The position numbers were made by a program, and so were the translations under genes. A stretch of DNA of 64,000 nt, from contig NZ_JABFCS010000001.1 in NCBI RefSeq assembly GCF_013087525.1, forward strand, positions 558,001 through 622,000, written 5' to 3'. Numbering within the stretch: the stretch's first letter is position 1; each line of letters begins with the position of its first letter. The DNA comes from Ramlibacter montanisoli. GTDB lineage: Bacteria; Pseudomonadota; Gammaproteobacteria; Burkholderiales; Burkholderiaceae_C. Positions 17,933 through 26,131 of the stretch are shown here, one piece after another. A model generated the notes under the pieces. That model saw nothing but the letters and a program-made list of their open reading frames with translations. It ran no database searches and was not told where the DNA came from.

Positions 17933-18834
17933 GCGTCAGCCAGGTGCAAGATGTGTTCCACCTGCAGCGCCATCGATTCGGGGATTGGCTTACGCCCCTG
18001 GAGGACGTCGCGGATGTAGGCGGCGGTGGTCTCGGGATCCACCTCCTTCGGCAGGCCGGGCAGGTCGGTGAGCGTGCCCTTGCGGCCTTCCTGCAGCGGC
18101 ACGCGCCGTCCGCGCACGAAGCCATCCATCTGCGGCAGGCGGCGCGCATCGGCCACCACCTCGCCTTCGGTGCCGCGCAAGAGCAATGCCGTGGCGCCGG
18201 TCAGCTCGAACACGGCGGCCATGGACACCGCGTATTCCGGGTGCGTGTAGCTGCTGACGATCACCGCCGGACCGGCCACCGGGTTCATCAGCTTGACCAG
18301 GCTGTGCGCGCTGTTGCGCAGGCCGATCGCGCGCCGGGCATCCAGCAGGCGCTTCAATCCGGGGCTCAGCACCTCGGTGGGCACGAAGGCGACCTGGCCG
18401 TCGCGCAACACCGGTGCGTGCTCCGAAGGCTGCACGTCCATCGCGTGCAGCACGTCGCGCACGAACACGCGGCTCGATTCGGTGGAGGTGCCGTGGATCA
18501 GGACCGGCAGGCCCTTGTGGGCCACCAGGCCGGCCAGCAGGGGCGTGAGCACCGGCAGGCGGCGCGCCCCGTTGTAGCTCGGCAGCACGACGACCGGCTT
18601 GCCGCTGGCGGAGGAAACGCGGTCCAGGCGGGCGTGCGCCGCATCGAGGAAGCCGCACATCTCCTCCGGCGTCTCGCCCTTCACGCGCATGGCGATGCAG
18701 AAGGCGCCGATCTCCAGGTCGCTCACGGCGCCGTCCAGGACCTGCCCGAACAGGTCGGCCGCCTGCTCGCGCGCGAGCGGACGCGCGCCCTGCTTGCCGC
18801 GGCCGATTTCCTTGAGGTACTGGCTGATGGCCAT
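17929..18834 (-). CDS. ybiB: YbiB/TrpD2-family protein
   Basis: 301 residues with the anthranilate phosphoribosyltransferase-like fold: helical N-domain 'LAREQAADLFGQVLDGAVSD', then 'LPSYNGARRLPVLTPLLA' and 'GLRNSAHSLVKLMNPVAGPA'. YbiB is reported as a TrpD-like protein that binds nucleic acid rather than acting as the tryptophan enzyme. In many betaproteobacteria it lies next to nitrate assimilation genes, as here between nasA and cobA. Its role in this pathway is not established. Confidence 0.85.
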   Translation of the reverse strand: MAISQYLKEIGRGKQGARPLAREQAADLFGQVLDGAVSDLEIGAFCIAMRVKGETPEEMCGFLDAAHARLDRVSSASGKPVVVLPSYNGARRLPVLTPLLAGLVAHKGLPVLIHGTSTESSRVFVRDVLHAMDVQPSEHAPVLRDGQVAFVPTEVLSPGLKRLLDARRAIGLRNSAHSLVKLMNPVAGPAVIVSSYTHPEYAVSMAAVFELTGATALLLRGTEGEVVADARRLPQMDGFVRGRRVPLQEGRKGTLTDLPGLPKEVDPETTAAYIRDVLQGRKPIPESMALQVEHILHLADA

Positions 18835-18902
18835 GCGCGATTGTCCCAGAGGCCTGATGACTCCAGGCTATAAGCTGATTCAGGGCTGTCGGGCCTCGCA
18901 GG

Positions 18903-18960
18903 CTGGGCTGCCGGAGGCACCCCAGCGTGTCGGGGTGCGCTGCGCGCAGCCCAACCTACG
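18903..18960. repeat. GTAGGTTGGG-type palindromic repeat at the 3' end of nasA
   Basis: Nested inverted repeats: outer GGGCTGC (18905-18911) / GCAGCCC (18946-18952), inner GCACCCC (18917-18923) / GGGGTGC (18932-18938) with an 8-base loop. On the minus strand it begins GTAGGTTGGG, the style of a dispersed intergenic repeat I associate with many Proteobacteria. The TAG inside it is the nasA stop codon. It may also act as a transcript 3' end. Confidence 0.5.
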
Positions 18961-21840
18961 CCGCGGCAACGCGGAACGGGAGCACGGATCGCACCATCCG
19001 CTTCAACTCCGGCACGCAGGACCCGCAATTCGTCCCGCAACGCAGCTTCTTCTGCAGCGATTCCAGCCGCGACTCCGATGAGCCTTCGCACTGGAGCAGG
19101 TGGCCCTCGATCGCCGGTGCCGCCACGCCGAAGCAGCTGCACACCTGCTTGCCTTTCTGCTGCACGGCCACCGGCGCCTTCGCGCCCGGCGCCAGCAGCA
19201 GCCGGCCATAGGCCTGCGCGGGCAGTTCCTGCAGCAGCAGCGCCTTGAGCCAGTTCTCGGCGCTGGTGTCGCCCGCCAGCAGCAGGCCCTGCAGGAACAT
19301 GTCGGCGCCCTCGCGGCGCACGCGCACCAGGCGGCGCTGGCCCTTGCGCGCGTCGGCGTAGCGCAGCGTCTCGCTGCCGGTCAGGCCGAACAGCGACTCG
19401 AGACGTTGCTGGACCGCCGCCGGCGGCGCCTCGTAGGCGGCGGCGCGGAACAGCAGCCCGTTGCGCTCGCGCGCGGGCGGCCTGCTCCAGCGGCGCGTTG
19501 TTGGAAAAGGGCACGCAGGACGCGAAGGGGAACAGCGCCATCAGCTCCTGCAGCTGCTCGCGCGCGGCCAGCGCATCGCCTTGCGGCAGCCAGGCCACGG
19601 CCAGCAGGGTCCAGGGCAGTTCCGCCTTCAGGATCTTGACGGCCGCGTGCTTCAGCTCGGGTTGCCTGGAGGTCGGGCAATAGGCGGAAGTGGTGAGCGC
19701 GTTCACGCCGGCCAGCCGGGTGCCGGTGCTGGAAATGCCGCCCAGGAATTCCGATCCCCAGTGCATGGCGATGAAGGCCTGGTTGAGGCCCAGTTCGCCG
19801 CTCGCCTGTACCGGCAGCATGATGGAGCCGCGCTTCGAGGTGACGTGGACGAGGTCGCCTTCCTTGAGCAGCCGGCGGGCGATGTCCTGCGGGTGCATCT
19901 GCACCACCGGCTCGGGCACGTGGCCGAACAGGCGGCCGATGGTGCCGGTGCGGCTCATGCCGTGCCACTGGTCGCGCAGGCGTCCGGTGGTGAGGGAGAA
20001 GGGATAGCGCGACTCGCGCGCCTCGGCCAGCGGCAGGTACTTCACCGCGGCGAAGCGCGCCTTGCCGTCGGGGGTGGGGAAGACGCCGTCCTCGTAGAGG
20101 CGGGCGCGGCCTTGCGTGGCGCCTTCGGGGAAAGGCCATTGCTGCGGGGCGGCGTCGAGCAGCGGGTAGCCCAGTCCGGTGATGTCGAGGTCGCGGCCGC
20201 GGGTGGATTCGCGGTGTTCGAGCCAGATGGATTCGGGGGTGGCGTAGGGGAAGAGGGTGCGAACGGAGCGCCCCCACCCCGACCCTCCCCCGGAGGGGGA
20301 GGGAGAAACAGGAAGGCTTCCTCCCCCTCTGGGGGAGGGCTGGGGTGGGGGCGCTCGCCGCGCCTCCAGCCGCCGCGCGAAATCCACCACGATCTCCCAG
20401 TCGTGCCGCGTCTCCGCCGGCTTGCCCACCGCCGGCCGTACGCGGCTGATGCGCCGTTCGCTGTTGGTGACCGTGCCGTCCTTCTCGCCCCAGGTGCTGG
20501 CCGGCAGCAGCAGGTCGGCGTAGGCGCAGGTCTCCGTCGTCGCGAAGGCCTCCTGCACGACCACGAACTCGGCGCGCTCCAGCGCGCGCCGCACCGTTGC
20601 CTGGTCCGGCATCGACTGCGCGGGATTGGTGCAGGCGATCCACAGCGCCTTGATCTCGCCGTCGGCGGCGGCCTGGAACATCTCCACGGCCGTCTTGCCC
20701 GGCTTCTCCGGCACGGAAGGCACGCCCCAGAGCGCCGCGACTTCCGCGCGGTGTTGCGGATTGGCGAGGTCGCGGTGCGCCGACAGCAGGTTGGCCAGGC
20801 CGCCGACTTCGCGTCCCCCATCGCGTTCGGTTGCCCCGTGAGCGAGAACGGTCCCGCGCCCGGCCGCCCGATCTGCGCGGTGGCCAGGTGCAGGTTGATC
20901 AGCGCCGCGTTCTTGGCGGTGCCGCTGCTGGACTGGTTCAGGCCCTGGCAGTACAGGCTCAGCGTCGCCGGCGAGGTCGCGAACCACCGGGCCGCCGTGA
21001 ACAGGTCTTCCTTGGCGATGCCGCAGGCCTGCGCCACCAGCTCCGGCGTGCAGTCGCGCACCAGCGCCTTCAGGGCGTCGAAGCCCGAGGTGTTCTGCGC
21101 GATGTAGTCGGCCTTCGTCCAGCCTTCCCACAGCATGATGTGCAGCAGGCCGTGGAACAGCATCACGTCGGTGCCCGGCTGGATCGGCAGGTACAGGTCC
21201 GCGAGTTCCGCCGTGTCGGTGCGGCGCGGGTCGCAGAAGATGACCTTCATCTGCGGCCGGGCGGCCTTCGCTTCCTCGATGCGGCGGAACAGGATCGGGT
21301 GCGCGTAGGCCGTGTTGCTGCCGACGATGAAGATGCAGTCCGCATGGTTCACGTCGTCGTAGCAGCTGGGCGGCGCGTCGGCGCCCAGCGTCATCTTGTA
21401 GCCGGCGACCGCGCTGCTCATGCAAAGGCGCGAGTTGGTGTCGATGTTGTTGGTGCCGACGAGGCCCTTGGCCAGCTGTTGAAGACGTAGTAGTCCTCGG
21501 TGAGCAGCTGGCCCGAGATGTAGAAGCCCACGGCGTCGGGTCCGTGCTCCTGGATGACCTGGTGGAAGCTCTCCACGGCGAAGTCCAGCGCATTGTCCCA
21601 GCCGACGCGCGTGGGGCGCTGCCCGCGGTGCTCGCGCCGCATCGGATGCAGCAGGCGCGTGTGCAACGTCACTTCGGCCGAGGCCGTGAGGTGCAGCGTC
21701 GAGCCCTTGGTGCACAGGCGCCCGAAGTTGGCCGGATGGTCCGGGTCGCCCCGCACCCCCGTGATCTGCTCGCCTTCCGAGCGGATGATGACGCCGCAGC
21801 CCACGCCGCAATAAGGGCAGGTGGACTTCGTTTCCTTCAC
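18956..21840 (-). CDS. nasA: Assimilatory nitrate reductase, catalytic subunit (three apparent frameshifts)
   Basis: About 960 residues reconstructed. The N-terminal [4Fe-4S] ligands are in 'CPYCGVGCGVI...RLCTKG'. A molybdopterin domain follows ('SSAVAGYKMTLGADAPPSCY', 'CDPRRTDTAELADLYLPIQP', 'QGLNQSSSGT') and a dinucleotide-binding domain ('FSLTTGRLRDQWHGMSRTG'). The C-terminus has a BFD-like [2Fe-2S] module ('CSCFG...CGTNCGSC'). Frames break near 21474-21480, 20815-20819 and 19469-19480, each by about one base. A Pro/Gly/Ser-rich stretch of about 28 residues comes from a palindromic repeat inserted in frame (20266-20356). It reduces nitrate to nitrite in the cytoplasm and overlaps nirD by 4 bases. 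Confidence 0.9.
20266..20356. repeat. Palindromic repeat inserted in frame within nasA
   Basis: A 91-base element bounded by perfect 15-base inverted repeats, GAGCGCCCCCACCCC (20266-20280) and GGGGTGGGGGCGCTC (20342-20356). Inside are two smaller hairpins, CCCTCCCCC/GGGGGAGGG on the left and CCTCCCCC/GGGGGAGG on the right. Read on the minus strand it is open and adds a Pro/Ser/Gly-rich stretch between 'RRLEARRA' and 'RTLFPYATPESIWLEH' of NasA. It resembles REP-like elements usually found between genes. Confidence 0.7.
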
Positions 21841-22211
21841 CGGCAGGGCCCCGCTTTCGGCGCTTCCAGCTCGGTCGCCAGCGTGGCCAGCTCCACCGGG
21901 TCCAGCAGCACGTTGCCCCCGTCCACGCGGCAGGAGAAGCGCTGCGTACAGCCTTCGTCGGGCGAGCGCGCCTTGCCGTCATCGAGGCCGATCGTCCAGT
22001 TGTGCAGCGGGCAGGCCACGCTGGTGCCGAACACGATGCCCTGCGACAGCGGGCCGCCCTTGTGCGGGCAGCGATCGAGCAGCGCGAACACCTGGTCCTC
22101 GCCGTTGCGGAACACCGCCACGTCCACGCCGCGCTCGCGCGCCACGCGCCGCGCGCCCAGCACCGGGATGTCTTCCACCCGGCAGACCACCTGCCAGTCG
22201 TTGGCCTTCAT
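21837..22211 (-). CDS. nirD: Nitrite reductase (NADH) small subunit
   Basis: 124 residues, intact. A Rieske-like [2Fe-2S] domain is seen with CPH and CPLH ligand pairs ('DRCPHKGGPLSQG', 'ACPLHNWTIGLDDG'). The start ATG at 22211 gives 'MKANDWQVVCRVEDIP' and overlaps the end of nirB (ATGA). Together with NirB it forms the cytoplasmic NADH nitrite reductase that makes ammonium. Confidence 0.92.
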   Translation of the reverse strand: MKANDWQVVCRVEDIPVLGARRVARERGVDVAVFRNGEDQVFALLDRCPHKGGPLSQGIVFGTSVACPLHNWTIGLDDGKARSPDEGCTQRFSCRVDGGNVLLDPVELATLATELEAPKAGPCR

Positions 22212-24654
22212 GCTGCCTGTCCTTCCGCGTTGAGTTTCTCGAACTGGCGCACGTCCACCTGCGCCTTGCTCTGCTCGAACCAGGGATCGGGCTCGCCGTC
22301 CAGCGCGAACTGCAGCCGCTCCCACAGCGCCTTGCGGCCGGCGTGGTCGTCCAGGATCTTCTTCTTCACGTGGTCCAGGCCCACGCGGTTGATGTAGTGC
22401 ACCGTGCGCTCGAGGTACCAGCCCTCCTGGCGATAGAGCTCAGGAAGGCGCCGCTGACTTCCAGCACTTCCTCGGCGGTCTTCACCTTGCAGAAGAACTG
22501 GCCGGCCTCGGTCTTGATGCCGCCGTTGCCGCCCACGTAGATCTCCCAGCCGGAGTCCACGCCGATCACGCCGACGTCCTTGATGCCGGACTCCGCGCAG
22601 TTGCGGGGACACCCGGACACCGCCAGCTTCACCTTGTGCGGGGCGTACATGCGCCACAGCGCCCGCTCCAGGTCCTTGCCCATCTGGGTGGAGTCCTGGG
22701 TGCCGAAGCGGCACCATTCGCTGCCCACGCAGGTCTTGACCGTGCGCAGCGCCTTGGCATACGCGTGGCCCGAAGGCATGCCGATGTCCTTCCAAACATC
22801 CTGCAAATCCTCCTTCTTCACGCCCAGCAGGTCGATGCGCTGGCCGCCGGTGACCTTGACGGTCGGGATCTTGTACTTGTCCACCACGTCGGCGATGCGC
22901 CGCAGTTCGGCCGCCGTGGTCTCGCCGCCCCACATGCGCGGGATGACCGAGTAGGTGCCGTCCTTCTGGATGTTCGCGTGGCTGCGCTCGTTGATGTAGC
23001 GCGACTGCGGATCGTCCTTCGCTTCCTTGGGCCAGGTGGAGATCAGGTAGTAGTTGATCGCCGGCCGGCAGGTCGCGCAGCCGTTGGGCGTGCGCCATTC
23101 CAGGAACTTCATGGTGTCGGCGATGGTGACCAGCTTGTTGGCGCGGATCGCGTCGCGCACTTCCTGGTGGCTGTGGTCGGTGCAGCCGCACACCGCCTTC
23201 TTCTTGGGCGCGGCGGAGTAGTCGCCGCCGGCGGTGAACATGATGATCTGTTCCACCAGGCCGGTGCAGGAGCCGCAGGAGGCGCTGGCCTTGGTGTGCT
23301 TGCGAACATCGTCCAGGGTGAACAGGCCCTTTTCCTTGATGGACTTGCAGATGCTGCCCTTGGTCACCCCGTTGCAGCCGCAGACCTCGTCGGTGTCGGC
23401 CATGGCCGCCGCCTTGTTCTGGCCCTGGTGGCCGGCGTCGCCCAGGTTGGACTCGCCGAACATCAGCTTGTCGCGGATGTCGGCTATCTTGCGGCCCTCG
23501 CGCAGCAGCTTGAAGTAGTAGCTGCCGTCCACCGTGTCGCCGTACAGGCACGCGCCCACCAGCTTGTCGTCCTTGATGACCAGCTTCTTGTAGACGCCGC
23601 CGAAGGGATCGCTCATCACGATCTCCTCGGTGTCCTCGCCGCCCATGAACTGGCCGGCGGAGAACAGGTCGATGCCGGTCACCTTCAGCTTGGTGGAGGT
23701 GAGCGAACCGGTGTAGCGGCCGATGCCGAACTGCGCCAGGTGGTTGGCGGCCACCTTGGCCTGCTCGAACAGCGGCGCCACCAGGCCGTAGGCGATGCCG
23801 CGGTGCGCGGCGCACTCGCCCACGGAGTAGATGCGCGCGTCGGTGACGGTCTGCATGGTGTCGTGCACCACGATGCCGCGGTTGCAGTGCAGGCCGGCCT
23901 TCTCGGCCAGTTCGGTGTTGGGTCGGATGCCGACGGCCATGACCACCAGGTCGGCCTCGACTTCGGTGCCGTCCTTGAACTTCACCGACTTCACGCGGCC
24001 GTCGTCGCCGGCCACCAGCTCCTGGGTTTGGGCGCCGATCAGGAACTTCAGGCCGCGCTCTTCCAGCGACTTCTGCAGCAGCTTGCCGGCCACGTCGTCG
24101 AGCTGGCGCTCCATCAGCCAGGGCATGACGTGCACCACGGTGGTTTCCATGCCGCGCTTCATCAGGCCGTTGGCCGCTTCCAGGCCCAGCAGGCCGCCGC
24201 CGATCACCACCGCCTTCTTGTACTTGGTCGCCGCCTCGATCATGGCGTTGGTGTCGGCGATGTCGCGGTAGGCGATCACGCCCTGCAGGTCCTTGCCCGG
24301 CACCGGCAGGATGAAGGGGTTGGAGCCGGTGCACAGCAGCAGGCGGTCGTACTCTTCCTCGGTGCCGTCCTCGGCCCGCACCACGCGCCTGACGCGATCC
24401 ACCTGCACCACCTTCTTGCCGGCGTGCAGGCGGATGCCGTTCTGCTCGTACCACTCCCAGGAGTTCAGGACGATCTCGTCCAGCGTCTGCTCGCCCGCCA
24501 GCACCGGCGACAGCAGGATGCGGTTGTAGTTCGGGTGCGGCTCGGCGCCGAACACGGCGATGTCGTACAGCTCCGGCTGGATCTTGAGGAGTTCCTCGAT
24601 GGTCCGCACGCCGGCCATCCCGTTGCCGACCATGACCAGTTTCATCTTCTTCAT
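22208..24654 (-). CDS. nirB: Nitrite reductase (NADH) large subunit (one apparent frameshift)
   Basis: About 815 residues. FAD/NAD domains: 'KLVMVGNGMAGVRTIEELL', 'VIGGGLLGLEAANGL' and 'LFSAGQFMGGEDTEE'. BFD-like [2Fe-2S] domain: 'VCGCNGVTKGSIC...SCGSCTGLVEQ'. A sulfite-reductase-type siroheme/[4Fe-4S] domain has 'TCVGSEWCRFGTQDS' and 'AVSGCPRNCAESGIKD'. The frame breaks near 22438-22442: 'VSGAFL' should continue 'QLYRQEGWYLERTVHYINRV' and end at 22208. It uses NADH to reduce nitrite to ammonium; siroheme would come from cobA nearby. Confidence 0.93.
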
Positions 24655-24658
24655 GGGT

Positions 24659-25942
24659 TCACTCCTGATGCGAAAGAGGTTGCGGGTGCGGGCGCCCCGA
24701 CGGCCAGCCGGTGGCGCCGGAAGCAGAGGGGCGCTGCGGGCGCGGCCGCCGTCGCCGACCCAGCTGCGGGTCCAGCCCGCCTGCATCACGCGCAGCAGCG
24801 CCAGCACCAGCAGGGCGAGCGCCGCGAAGACCAGGAAGCCCCAGGCATAGGTGCCCAGGTATTGCCTGGACAGGCCCATGGTGCTGGGCACCAGGCCGCC
24901 GCCCAGGGCGCCGATCTCGCCGATCATGGAACCGGCCACGGCGGTGGAGGTGGGCCAGCGCAGCGGCACCAGCTGGAACAGTGCGCCGTTGCCCGCGCCC
25001 AGGGCCGCGAAGCACAGCATCATCAGTGCGGTGGTGAGCAGCAGCGAGCCGCCCGAGAATCCGACCAGCACCAGCGAGCCCGTCACCACCGCCAGCACCA
25101 CCGTCAGCGTGTTGATGCCGCCCCAGTGGTCGGCCAGCCAGCCGCCGGCGACCCGCAGCGCCGCGCCCATGAAGGCCGCCAGCATGGTGAGCTGGCCCGC
25201 CTGCACCTTGCTCACGCCGAACTGCTCGAAGTAATAGGAAGGCAGGAAGCTGGTCAGGCCGATGAAGCCGCCGAAGGTGACGGCGTAGATCACGCTGAAC
25301 ACCCAGCCGTCGCCCTCGAACAGGCAGGCCACGTGCTCGCGCAGGGTGGCCTTGTGCTTGACGTCGGAGGGTTCGCGGGCGAACACGACCATCACCACCA
25401 TCGGCACCAGGATGGCGACGCCGGCCACGCCGTACACGGCCTGCCAGCCGAGCCACTGTGCCAACGGCGGCGCCAGCAGCACGGGACACCGCGGTGCCGA
25501 CGTTGCCGGCGCCCACGATGCCCATCGCCAGGCCCTTGTGCTTGGCCGGGAAGGAGCCGGAACCCAGCGACAGCGCCACGCCGAAGCTGGCGCCGGCGAT
25601 CCCGAGCAGCACGCCCATGGCGAGCAGGTCGCCGAAGTCGTTCACGAAGAACAGGCCGAACACCATGGCCACGGCGATCAGCGCCATCTCCACCAGCGTC
25701 GCGTTCTTGCGGCCGATGTACTGGGCCAGCACGCCCAGCGGGAAGCGCATCAGGGCGCCGGCGACGATCGGGATGGACAGCATCAGGCCCTGCTGGGCGG
25801 CGGTGAGCTGGTAGGCCTCGCGGATGAAGGGCGCCATCGCGCCGTTCAGCACCCAGATGGCGCAGGAGAAGGCGAAGTAGAAGAACGCCGCGAACAGGGT
25901 GGGCGAGTGGCCGGACTTCAGGAAAGCTTGGAAGGCGCGCAT
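24659..25942 (-). CDS. narK: NarK/NasA-family nitrate/nitrite MFS transporter (frameshifted)
   Basis: About 425 residues, about 12 membrane helices. Signatures: 'WVLNGAMAPFIREAYQLTAA', 'GIAGASFGVALSLGSGSFPA', 'FGGFIGLTSFLPSYYFEQFG' and a nitrate signature near 'ALGAGNGALFQLVPLRWP'. Start ATG at 25942. The frame breaks near 25482-25485 ('NVGTAVS|VLLAPPLAQWLGWQ'). The end is uncertain: in the second frame no stop occurs before nirB, while a TGA in the other frame (24659-24661) would end '...HPQPLSHQE', so another base is probably lost near 24680-24780. It imports nitrate (or exports nitrite) for NasA/NirBD. Confidence 0.88.
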   Translation of the reverse strand: MRAFQAFLKSGHSPTLFAAFFYFAFSCAIWVLNGAMAPFIREAYQLTAAQQGLMLSIPIVAGALMRFPLGVLAQYIGRKNATLVEMALIAVAMVFGLFFVNDFGDLLAMGVLLGIAGASFGVALSLGSGSFPAKHKGLAMGIVGAGNVGTAVSRAAGAAVGTVARLAGRVRRGRRRHPGADGGDGRVRPRTLRRQAQGHPARARGLPVRGRRLGVQRDLRRHLRRLHRPDQLPAFLLLRAVRREQGAGGPAHHAGGLHGRGAAGRRRLAGRPLGRHQHADGGAGGGDGLAGAGRILGRLAAAHHRTDDAVLRGPGRGQRRTVPAGAAALAHLHRRGRFHDRRDRRPGRRPGAQHHGPVQAIPGHLCLGLPGLRGARPAGAGAAARDAGGLDPQLGRRRRPRPQRPSASGATGWPSGRPHPQPLSHQE

Positions 25943-25970
25943 CGTGTCGTGTCGTGTGTGTGTCTGGACC

Positions 25971-25995
25971 GGGATGCGGCCTTGCGGCCCATCCC
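25971..25995 (-). promoter_or_regulatory. Strong GNRA-capped hairpin in the narK leader
   Basis: In the narK leader RNA (minus strand), GGGATG and GGCC pair with GGCC and CATCCC around a GCAA tetraloop, giving 10 bp with one bulged G, about 28 bases before the narK ATG. No T-run follows, so intrinsic termination is unlikely; translation or mRNA stability effects are possible. Confidence 0.4.
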
Positions 25996-26040
25996 CGAAA
26001 TGGGAGGTCAAACAGCACACAGCGTCGTGCGCATGGCCGG

Positions 26041-26077
26041 CGTGACGGTGCACGGCCCGGGTGCGTCGTCACACCCG
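26041..26077 (-). promoter_or_regulatory. Two adjacent hexaloop hairpins at the 5' end of the narK leader
   Basis: Reading the minus strand from the predicted sigma-54 start near 26080: a 7-bp stem CGGGUGU/GCACCCG with loop GACGAC (26058-26077), then CGUG/CACG with loop CACCGU (26041-26054). The layout recalls the two-hairpin ANTAR target, but neither loop has A at position 1 with G at position 4, so ANTAR binding is uncertain. Confidence 0.3.
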
Positions 26078-26090
26078 ATGCGGGCTACCT

Positions 26091-26107
26091 TGCAGGGAAC
26101 GTGCCAG
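26091..26107 (-). promoter_or_regulatory. Sigma-54 (-24/-12) promoter of narK-nirBD-nasA
   Basis: On the minus strand the sequence is CTGGCACGTTCCCTGCA. It keeps the GG (-24) and GC (-12) doublets with the required 10-base spacing and fits the YTGGCACGRNNNTTGCW consensus at all but two positions. It would start transcription near 26080, about 140 bases before the narK ATG. Confidence 0.75.
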
Positions 26108-26112
26108 CATGC

Positions 26113-26129
26113 TGCAGTGCGCCAATGCA
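26113..26129. promoter_or_regulatory. NtrC-like dyad upstream of the narK sigma-54 promoter
   Basis: TGCAGTGCGCCAATGCA keeps two TGCA blocks 9 bases apart, the spacing of the NtrC consensus TGCAC-N7-GTGCA, but the inner C and G are changed. It lies 5 bases upstream of the -24 element, in the same arrangement as the better site upstream of nrtA. Confidence 0.45.
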
Positions 26130-26131
26130 CT

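Noticed and set aside
22366..25482. A NarK-NirB fusion read as one frame
   Set aside because: The NarK C-terminus runs into low-similarity residues before NirB's conserved start 'MKKMKLVMVGNGMAGV'. A stop in the neighbouring frame at 24659-24661 and the general pattern of lost bases make a missing base in narK more likely.
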